A DNA stretch of 9,555 nucleotides, from contig JAFXLR010000037.1 in assembly GCA_017531065.1 (NCBI GenBank), positions 1 to 9,555 of the forward strand, in the 5' to 3' direction. The notes beneath the pieces are model-generated. The model ran no database searches and had not been told where the DNA came from. It was given only the letters and a program-made list of their open reading frames with translations. This DNA comes from Bacilli bacterium (GTDB lineage: Bacteria > Bacillota_I > Bacilli_A > RFN20 > CAG-826). Position 1 is the first letter of the stretch. Each line of letters starts with the position of its first letter. The position numbers and the translations under genes are program-made. Shown piece by piece: positions 1 to 4,843 of this stretch.

Positions 1-899
1 AGAATGTCGACATAAGACTTTGAGGCAATTATTTCTTCATAGCGGGCTTTGAATGGCATGAGTTCTTCGATGACTTTATCGGCAACAGCCTTCTTGAATT
101 CGCCATAGAGAGAATCTTTGAATTTCTCGGCCGCTTCTTGTGGGGTGATGTCGCTTAAAGCGGCATAGATGGTAAGTAAGTTGGAGACGCCTGGCTGGTT
201 CTCTGGGTCATAGTTGACCTTGCCAACCATATCGGTGACGGCGGACATGATCTTCTTGTGGATGGTCTTTTCGTCATCTTTGAGGAAGATATCGCCTTTT
301 GGATCGCTCTTGGACATCTTCTTGGTTGGGTCGCTAAGCGACATGATGCGGGCACCGACTTTGGTGACCTGGGCGCGAGGCATGACAAGGATGTCGCCAT
401 AGCGGTGGTTGAATCTCTTAACGAGGTCACGGCAGATCTCGACGTGTTGGGTCTGATCTTCGCCAACAGGGACGATATTGGCGTCATATAAAAGAATGTC
501 AGCGGCCATTAAGACTGGGTAAGCGAAAATACCAAGTCCGATTTCGCTGTCATTCATCTTCGAGCATTTGTCTTTGAACTGGGTCATGCGTCTAAGCTCA
601 CCCATGTAGAGATAGTTCTGGAGGATGGCATTGAGCTCAGCGTGCGCGGAAACGGTCGACTGAAGGAAGATGGTGCATTTCTTTGGGTCGAGTCCGCTAG
701 CAAGATAGAAAGCCGCAAGGTCGCGGGAGTTTTCTCTAAGCTCATTTGGATCGATTGGCATCGTAAGAGCATGGAGGTCAGCGATGAAAATAAAGACCTC
801 TCCTGACTCTTGGAAGTCCTTGAAGTGGCGTAAAGCGCCAATATAGTTGCCTAAAGTGAGTTTTCCAGTAGGTTTAATTCCAGATAAAATACGCGTCAT
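1..899 (-). CDS. trpS: Tryptophanyl-tRNA synthetase, C-terminus cut by window edge
   Basis: Class I aminoacyl-tRNA synthetase that activates tryptophan with ATP and loads it on tRNA-Trp in the cytoplasm. The first 299 residues are visible; the family is usually about 330 long, so roughly 30 residues lie beyond the left edge. The N-terminus reads MTRILSGIKPTGKLTLGNY, with the PTGxLxLGNY form of the HIGH signature typical of TrpRS. The second signature, KMSKS, is intact at about residues 194-198 (positions 306-320) within KKMSKSDP. The motif GEDQTQHVE, which helps bind tryptophan and the adenylate, is also present. The ATG at 897-899 follows a GGGAGGT Shine-Dalgarno at 905-911 with 5 bases between. 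The gene is divergent from spx. The 96-base gap is too short for a T-box leader, so the regulation common for trpS in Firmicutes is absent immediately upstream. Confidence 0.97.
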   Translation of the reverse strand, partial: MTRILSGIKPTGKLTLGNYIGALRHFKDFQESGEVFIFIADLHALTMPIDPNELRENSRDLAAFYLASGLDPKKCTIFLQSTVSAHAELNAILQNYLYMGELRRMTQFKDKCSKMNDSEIGLGIFAYPVLMAADILLYDANIVPVGEDQTQHVEICRDLVKRFNHRYGDILVMPRAQVTKVGARIMSLSDPTKKMSKSDPKGDIFLKDDEKTIHKKIMSAVTDMVGKVNYDPENQPGVSNLLTIYAALSDITPQEAAEKFKDSLYGEFKKAVADKVIEELMPFKARYEEIIASKSYVDI

Positions 900-904
900 A
901 AGAT

Positions 905-944
905 ACCTCCCGCTCATTCTAGAAGAGAAACGAGTGGAAGTAAA
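905..944 (-). promoter_or_regulatory. trpS promoter and ribosome binding site
   Basis: On the minus strand, TTTACT (939-944) and TAGAAT (916-921) are separated by exactly 17 bases and resemble sigma-A -35 and -10 boxes. The -10 ends 16 bases before the ATG. The GGGAGGT Shine-Dalgarno at 905-911 lies between, so the predicted leader is only about 10 bases, barely enough to hold it. No terminator-antiterminator fold is visible. Confidence 0.55.
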
Positions 945-981
945 TATTAACAAAGTTAATGAATGTGGCTTGTAAAAGGAA

Positions 982-995
982 TACAATACGCACGT
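982..995 (+). promoter_or_regulatory. spx -10 box, near-leaderless start
   Basis: TACAAT at 982-987 lies 8 bases before the spx ATG at 996, which predicts a transcript start at about 994-996. The only Shine-Dalgarno-like string, AAAGGA at 975-980, is 15 bases from the ATG. That is too far for normal use, and it lies upstream of the predicted transcript start. No convincing -35 box is seen; ATGAAT at 959-964 is the best at 17-base spacing. A second, upstream promoter with a normal leader cannot be excluded. Confidence 0.45.
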
Positions 996-1484
996 ATGAT
1001 TAAGATTTATTACTCACCATCATGCTCATCCTGCCGCAAAGTAAAGAAGTGGTTCGATGATCAAAAGATTCCATACACCAGCAAAGATATCTTTAGCGGG
1101 GCCCTCAATGAAGCTGAGATTCGTGACATCATCACGAAGTGCATTGACGGAACCGACGAGATCATCTCCCCAAGGAGTAAGATTGTTCAGGAACAGAACA
1201 TCAACTTCGACGAGATGAAAGTGTCTGAGCTCATCACCTTCATCAAAAACAATCCTTCCGTTCTCCGCCGTCCAATCATCGTCGACGACAAGAGAGTCCA
1301 GGTTGGTTATAACGAAGAAGAGATTCGCACCTTCATCCCAAGAGCCAGAAGATATGCTGACCTCCTCTGTGGTGAGTGGTGTCCGAAGTTCCCTACCTGT
1401 CCTGTTGGCACAGACCGTAAGGCCATCGATCCTAAAGACGAGCAGTGCCTCATCGAGGAAGAGAAATACATCAAAGATAATTAA
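996..1484 (+). CDS. spx: Spx-family redox regulator with Cys-rich C-terminal tail
   Basis: ArsC-fold protein that, in Bacilli, binds the RNA polymerase alpha C-terminal domain and reprograms transcription during disulfide stress. It is 162 residues from the ATG at 996, which gives MIKIYYSPSCSSCRK, matching the usual Spx N-terminus. An in-frame ATG at 963 would add 11 atypical residues and has no ribosome site. Visible hallmarks are the CxxC redox switch (C10, C13), DGTDEIIS followed by RSK (about 51-62), RRPII with R92, and the QVGYNEEEIR block (102-111). The family is usually about 131 residues. Here about 40 residues follow the FIPR motif, with C125, C129, C135 and C151, which B. subtilis Spx lacks. 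The tail replaces the C-terminus that Bacillus Spx uses for ClpXP turnover, so turnover and redox sensing may differ. Spx identity is firm; the role of the tail is unknown. Confidence 0.93.
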   Translation: MIKIYYSPSCSSCRKVKKWFDDQKIPYTSKDIFSGALNEAEIRDIITKCIDGTDEIISPRSKIVQEQNINFDEMKVSELITFIKNNPSVLRRPIIVDDKRVQVGYNEEEIRTFIPRARRYADLLCGEWCPKFPTCPVGTDRKAIDPKDEQCLIEEEKYIKDN

Positions 1485-1512
1485 AAAGCGCCAGCAAATT
1501 GGCGCTTTTTTT
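1483..1512. terminator. Bidirectional terminator between spx and CYTH gene
   Basis: A strong hairpin has GCGCCA (1488-1493) pairing with TGGCGC (1500-1505) around a 6-base loop, extended by an A5 run on the left and a T7 run on the right. The stem is flanked by T-runs when read in either direction. It therefore serves spx on the plus strand and the CYTH gene on the minus strand, and it overlaps the stop codons of both. Confidence 0.9.
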
Positions 1513-2083
1513 ATTCTCCAATAGCCTCTAAAGCCCGTCGAATCTTGTTCTTTTTGTTTAACTCGAATGGAATGCCATTCTCATTGAATAGTTGCTTTAG
1601 GTACTTAGTAGCGGTGGCCATATCCTTATGCTCAAGCTCAACCTCGTAGTCGGTTATGCCTGAGTAGTTGTTCATATCGATGGCAAGTTCTCCGCCTTCA
1701 TATTCGGCATCGATCCTTCTTGTTGAAAGAACGGTTTTGATGAAGAGCTTGGATGTGTCTATGCCTGCTTCCTCAAGATACTTTTTGATCTCATTATCTG
1801 GGAAAGAGGTTTGGCCATTGATGCCTTCGAATTCTTCTTCGGTGATATAGAGGTTCTTCTCAATGTGTCCTTCTTTGAAAGGAACCTTAACGGTCATCTC
1901 AAACTTCATATCCTTGAAACGGACACGAAGGGAAAGGCCTTTTTTCTTGACCTCTCCATCTTTGGTATCGATGTAATAGTTGATCTGGACGTATGAGCGG
2001 TTCTCTTTAAAAAGAGAGACCAATTTCTCATAGTCTTTTTTGCCGATTAAGGCTTTGGCTTCAATTTCGAGGATGTCGCCCAT
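1511..2083 (-). CDS. CYTH-domain triphosphate tunnel protein, YjbK-like
   Basis: Member of the CYTH/triphosphate tunnel metalloenzyme family, whose eight-strand barrel binds or hydrolyses triphosphate compounds with a divalent metal. It is 190 residues. The ExExK signature is E6, E8, K10. Other tunnel residues expected in the fold are visible: R53 and R55 (LRVRF), K66 (TVKVP), R122 and R123 (STRR), D136, and acidic residues in DYEVELE (145-151). A basic KKNKIRR stretch lies near the C-terminus. INYYIDT and the SGITDYEVELE block resemble B. subtilis YjbK more than adenylate cyclase or mammalian thiamine triphosphatase. Substrates of this branch are poorly defined; inorganic triphosphate is a common one in the superfamily. 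The ATG at 2081-2083 is the first in frame, has no Shine-Dalgarno, and sits 6 bases after an extended -10, so the mRNA is probably leaderless. Confidence 0.88.
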   Translation of the reverse strand: MGDILEIEAKALIGKKDYEKLVSLFKENRSYVQINYYIDTKDGEVKKKGLSLRVRFKDMKFEMTVKVPFKEGHIEKNLYITEEEFEGINGQTSFPDNEIKKYLEEAGIDTSKLFIKTVLSTRRIDAEYEGGELAIDMNNYSGITDYEVELEHKDMATATKYLKQLFNENGIPFELNKKNKIRRALEAIGE

Positions 2084-2098
2084 GGGACAATTATAGCA
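2084..2098 (-). promoter_or_regulatory. Extended -10 promoter of CYTH gene, leaderless
   Basis: The minus strand carries TGCTATAAT (2090-2098), a perfect TG-extended -10. TGTCCC and then the ATG follow. The start base expected 7 positions after the hexamer is the A of the ATG itself. There is no Shine-Dalgarno. The upstream flank is the T-tract of the preceding gene's terminator, so there is no room for a leader or for a good -35 box. Confidence 0.75.
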
Positions 2099-2129
2099 AA
2101 AAGAAAGGCCAGCGATTGCTGACCTTTTT
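2098..2129 (-). terminator. Terminator of the beta-helix lipoprotein gene
   Basis: The transcript of the minus-strand gene ending at 2132 folds GGTCAGC (2118-2124) onto GCTGGCC (2107-2113) around a 4-base loop with one G-U pair. TTTCTTTTT follows at 2098-2106. The T-tract abuts the extended -10 of the CYTH gene, so terminator and next promoter are back to back. Read on the plus strand the hairpin has a C-A mismatch and is weaker. Confidence 0.82.
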
Positions 2130-2131
2130 GA

Positions 2132-3862
2132 TTATGGTCTTTGCGGACGGCTGCCTCCGCCACCAGGACCGCCTCCGTGGCCTCCGCCCGTCTCTCCTAA
2201 GTTGATGGTGCTTGAGCTCCAGGTTCCTCCAGAGATCTGCGTTCCGGCGACTGAGCCAGATACTTTGTATACGCCTCTAAGGATTTCGCCTGTAGCAGTG
2301 GCGTTAGAGACATAAGAGAAGACGACTGAGCCTTCAACGAATTCGTTACTTGAGATATATAGCGAATAAGCGGTGGTGGTCTGTGGCTTGACGAGCCAGG
2401 TATAACCGCCGTTAGCGATAGCGAAGTAATTGCTAGTGCTCACGCCAGAGCTATACGTTCCAAGGAAGGAATATTGAGTGCCGCTAGAGGTAACGAGCAT
2501 ATCGCTCGAGCCATAAGCGACCAATGTACCGCCTGATTGTTTGAATTCAGCTCCATCGCCATAGTCGAGAGGGCCGTTACAGTTTTTAGACTGATTAACG
2601 AAGGATACTCCTCCGGTGACATAGAAGTTTCCGTTTGAGTCGATTCCGTCACCTGTGGACTGAATATAGTTCATTCCACCAGAGATGGTCATAAGTGCGG
2701 ATGAGTTGGATCCGCCACCACGTGGTCCCCATGGGGTTTCTTGGCTTGCAGAATCATTTCCTCCGCCGGCGTTCAGGCCATCATCGCTAGCAATGACGCT
2801 ATTGGTGCCGCCAGAGATCTCGACATTAAGGCCCTCAAAGCCTTCGAATGATTTGGTGACGGTGTTGGTGCCGCCAGAGACTACGAGTTTGTTGTCGGCG
2901 TGAATGCCATCGTCGCCTGCGCTTATGGTGGTGGTGCCGCCTTTGACGTAGACGTCGTTCTCGGCGTTGATGCCATCGTCTCCGGTTGAGGTGATGTTCA
3001 AAGTGCCATCGAGGATCTCAACGTCATAACCGGATTTGACGCCTTTGTCTTTGGAAACGATGGTGAATGTTCCTTTGTTGAACTGAACGCCTTGGACCTC
3101 ACCTTCGTCGAAGGTGTCACCCTCTTTTTTCTCGACATTGATTCCGTCGTTGTCGGTGGCCTCAATTGAGATGACGCCTTCGTCTTCGGCGTGGCCGAGA
3201 ACGATTGATTTATCGGCTTTCATGCCTTTGTTTTTGGCTTTAATTGAGAGAGTGCCGTTCTTGGCCTCAATCTTTGTGTCAGAACCAACACCGTTTTTGA
3301 GGTTACCGACGACATTAAGGGTTCCTGCGCCGACAATGCTAAGCTTCTTATTTGAGAAGATAGCCGCTGAATCATCGGCATCGTCAGAAATAGCGACACG
3401 ATTATCGGTGATGGTAGAAGTGGTGCCTTTGTATTTCTTGATCTTCAGCTTGGATTTGTTCGCGCTATAAATCGGAGCGAGGGTGTTGTTTCCGCTTTGG
3501 GTGATTGAGACGCCATTAAGGATAAGTTCGACTTCTTGGTCGGAGTTATCAGTGATGTAAATTGAGCCGTTAGAAAGGCTTCCTGAGACGGTGTATGAGC
3601 CAGGTTTATAAATGATAACGGTGTTATCTTGGACAGAGATGCCTGAACCACTAAAGGTTGTCGCGTTGTCCCTAAGGAAGATTTTTCTTTCGATACTCTC
3701 ATCCACGCTATCGGAGGTTGGGGTCTCAATTGAAGAACGGTCAGTGGCAGGGACGCTCGTGTCAGGAGCCATAGAGTTCTGGGAATTGCCCGCAAGGTCT
3801 CCGCACGAAGAAAGAAGAAGCCCTGCTGACATAAGAAGTACATAAAGGATTTTCTGTTTCAT
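2132..3862 (-). CDS. Beta-helix lipoprotein, Cthe_2159/DUF4353 carbohydrate-binding type
   Basis: Predicted surface lipoprotein of 576 residues. The signal peptide has KQK, a hydrophobic core and a lipobox LSSC with lipidated C20. A Ser/Thr/Asp-rich linker (about 21-58) leads to a beta-rich domain. Between about 165 and 370 the chain repeats roughly every 21-26 residues, with turns such as NDGIN, DKGVK, GDDGIN, GDDGIH, FEGFEG and SDDGLN alternating with SGGT-type strands. This is the pattern of a parallel beta-helix with acidic, probably calcium-binding turns. A Gly/Pro insert (about 366-388) is followed by further coils (STGDGID, YGDGAEF). A beta-rich end and a tail of Gly, Pro and Arg close the protein. 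Cthe_2159 of Clostridium thermocellum binds cellulose and polygalacturonate; binding of polysaccharide here is inference and no catalytic residues were identified. The gene has its own promoter and terminator. Family assignment is from the repeat pattern and is fairly confident. Confidence 0.82.
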   Translation of the reverse strand: MKQKILYVLLMSAGLLLSSCGDLAGNSQNSMAPDTSVPATDRSSIETPTSDSVDESIERKIFLRDNATTFSGSGISVQDNTVIIYKPGSYTVSGSLSNGSIYITDNSDQEVELILNGVSITQSGNNTLAPIYSANKSKLKIKKYKGTTSTITDNRVAISDDADDSAAIFSNKKLSIVGAGTLNVVGNLKNGVGSDTKIEAKNGTLSIKAKNKGMKADKSIVLGHAEDEGVISIEATDNDGINVEKKEGDTFDEGEVQGVQFNKGTFTIVSKDKGVKSGYDVEILDGTLNITSTGDDGINAENDVYVKGGTTTISAGDDGIHADNKLVVSGGTNTVTKSFEGFEGLNVEISGGTNSVIASDDGLNAGGGNDSASQETPWGPRGGGSNSSALMTISGGMNYIQSTGDGIDSNGNFYVTGGVSFVNQSKNCNGPLDYGDGAEFKQSGGTLVAYGSSDMLVTSSGTQYSFLGTYSSGVSTSNYFAIANGGYTWLVKPQTTTAYSLYISSNEFVEGSVVFSYVSNATATGEILRGVYKVSGSVAGTQISGGTWSSSTINLGETGGGHGGGPGGGGSRPQRP

Positions 3863-3869
3863 AAGGTTT

Positions 3870-3930
3870 CCTCCTTTGACTAATTAACGTTTCTAAGCGC
3901 CTGTTTGTTTGCAGGATGTATATTTTAGCA
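3870..3930 (-). promoter_or_regulatory. Promoter and Shine-Dalgarno of the beta-helix lipoprotein gene
   Basis: On the minus strand, TGCTAAAAT (3922-3930) is an extended -10 that predicts a start near 3915 and a leader of about 53 bases. A near-perfect Shine-Dalgarno AAAGGAGG (3870-3877) lies 7 bases before the ATG at 3862. This gene thus has a conventional leader, unlike the divergent gene that shares the region. Confidence 0.68.
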
Positions 3931-3946
3931 CGCCCGCGTTGTGCTA
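3926..3946. repeat. Inverted repeat joining two divergent extended -10 boxes
   Basis: TAGCAC (3926-3931) and GTGCTA (3941-3946) form a 6-base inverted repeat around a 9-base GC-rich centre. The arms are parts of the two divergent extended -10 elements, so the symmetry follows from the paired promoters. It could also be an operator for a dimeric regulator; the sequence alone cannot tell. Confidence 0.5.
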
Positions 3947-3956
3947 TACTCTTGCT
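3942..3956 (+). promoter_or_regulatory. Extended -10 of EIIB-like gene, leaderless
   Basis: TGCTATACT at 3942-3950 is a TG-extended -10. Six bases, CTTGCT, separate it from the ATG at 3957, so transcription should begin at the A of the ATG. No Shine-Dalgarno is present. The position 17 bases upstream, where a -35 would be, is occupied by the -10 of the divergent lipoprotein promoter. Confidence 0.72.
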
Positions 3957-4304
3957 ATGCCAACACCTAATCCAATTCTTATTGCAGTTCTTATCGCCCT
4001 TGGCGTCATCATCCTTGGCGTCCTTATCTTCCTTTTAGTCAAAATCTTCGGCAAAAAGCGTCTGAAATCTCTTCCTATCGCTTCTAAATCCGAATATTTC
4101 GAGGCTCTTGGAGGAGAAGATAATTACATCGATTCCTCTCGCGAGGGCTCAAGGATCATCGTCCATCTCAAGGACTATTCCAAGATCAACAAAGAGAAAA
4201 TAAAAGAAGCCGGTGTGACTGGCTTCATTGAGAAGAGCGATAAGTTAACTTTGGTTGTCAAAGATAACGCTGAAGAGGTCTACGAGAAGATCTTTAACGC
4301 TTAA
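3957..4304 (+). CDS. Membrane-anchored EIIB-like domain protein without phosphocysteine
   Basis: A 115-residue protein with one N-terminal membrane helix (about 7-31), a basic stop (GKKRLK), and a small domain (about 44-115) resembling the EIIB domain of glucose-type PTS permeases. The blocks ALGGEDN, SRIIVHLKDYSKIN and the GVTGFIEKSDKLTLVV end match EIIB in order and spacing. In EIIB the motif after ALGG reads roughly DACxTRLRV, and the Cys is phosphorylated. Here the aligned stretch is SREGSRIIV, putting Glu63 at the Cys position, and the protein has no cysteine at all. It cannot pass phosphate by the normal route, so a structural or sensory role is inferred. The start at 3957 is chosen because the -10 lies just before it; an upstream ATG at 3909 would begin before the promoter. 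The 3' end overlaps maf by 11 bases, tail to tail. Confidence 0.8.
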   Translation: MPTPNPILIAVLIALGVIILGVLIFLLVKIFGKKRLKSLPIASKSEYFEALGGEDNYIDSSREGSRIIVHLKDYSKINKEKIKEAGVTGFIEKSDKLTLVVKDNAEEVYEKIFNA

Positions 4305-4306
4305 AG
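4292..4306. repeat. Small palindrome holding both convergent stop codons
   Basis: CTTTAA (4292-4297) and TTAAAG (4301-4306) are perfect inverted arms around CGC. The TAA of the EIIB-like gene (4302-4304) and the TAA of maf (4294-4296 on the minus strand) both lie inside it. The hairpin is short and AT-rich without T-runs, so it is a poor terminator. No better terminator is seen nearby for either gene. Confidence 0.5.
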
Positions 4307-4842
4307 ACGTGCTCCTCTAAATCCTCAACAGGCAATCCCATAACGTTGTAATAGGAACCTTCGATCTTCTTGATCAAAGGGAAATCATCCTGAATGCCGT
4401 AACTTCCAGCTTTGTCGAAAGGCTGGAATTTTTCTATATAGGCCCAAATCTCTTCATCAGAGAGTTCATTGAAGATGACTGTGGAGGTAACTGTCCTCGA
4501 GATCTCTTTTTGGCTAGAGATGTAGGTGTATGAGGATAAGACTTTGGTGGATTTGCCACTTTGTTTCCTAAGCATCCTAAACGCGTCCTCTTTATCCTTA
4601 GGCTTGCCTAAGACTTCACCCTCACAGATAACGATCGTGTCACAGCCAAGAACTTCATCTTCAGGGTTCACGGAAAAAACCTCATAAGCCTTAAGACGCG
4701 CTTCCTCAGTGCTTAGGTCTTTGGCTTTCCTAACCCCATCGATGGCACGTTCATCAACATTTGGGACGATGGAAATAAAAGAAGGCACGAGTTTTCTTAA
4801 AAGCTCGCGTCTCCTAGGTGAAGCACTTGCAAGAATCACCAT
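4294..4842 (-). CDS. maf: Maf-family nucleoside triphosphate pyrophosphatase
   Basis: Maf/YhdE-type enzymes hydrolyse dTTP, UTP or modified pyrimidine nucleotides to the monophosphate and pyrophosphate, a house-cleaning function; Maf has also been linked to septum control in B. subtilis. The 182 residues are full family length. Signatures in order are LASASPRRRELL (4-15), the catalytic GCDTIV with D68 (66-71), LGKP (78-81), a QSGKSTKV block (94-101), DKAGSYGIQ (143-151) and GSYYNVMGLP near the C-terminus. The gene starts one base after the RNase J stop codon (TAG, A, ATG) and has no Shine-Dalgarno, so it most likely depends on ribosomes finishing rnj. The 3' end overlaps the convergent EIIB-like gene. 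Function is firmly assigned at family level; the exact nucleotide preference is not predictable. Confidence 0.95.
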   Translation of the reverse strand: MVILASASPRRRELLRKLVPSFISIVPNVDERAIDGVRKAKDLSTEEARLKAYEVFSVNPEDEVLGCDTIVICEGEVLGKPKDKEDAFRMLRKQSGKSTKVLSSYTYISSQKEISRTVTSTVIFNELSDEEIWAYIEKFQPFDKAGSYGIQDDFPLIKKIEGSYYNVMGLPVEDLEEHVFKR

Positions 4843-4843
4843 T

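Noticed and set aside
963..995. Upstream ATG (963) for Spx
   Set aside because: It adds 11 residues not seen in Spx, lacks a Shine-Dalgarno, and lies before the predicted -10 box.
900..995. Possible T-box leader for trpS
   Set aside because: The gap is only 96 bases and shared with spx; there is no stem I, specifier or terminator-antiterminator structure, and the predicted leader is about 10 bases.
2132..2205. Frameshift or broken end suspected from the Gly/Pro-rich tail of the beta-helix lipoprotein
   Set aside because: Gly-rich tails are common in this family, the frame is intact, and a proper terminator follows the stop codon.
2440..3843. Overlapping open frames on both strands within the beta-helix lipoprotein gene
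   Set aside because: They are side effects of the repetitive, codon-biased gene; none has a ribosome site or a recognisable product.
3909..3956. Upstream ATG (plus strand) extending the EIIB-like protein by 16 residues
   Set aside because: It precedes the extended -10 at 3942-3950, and the extra residues are not signal-like; the ATG at 3957 leads straight into the membrane helix.
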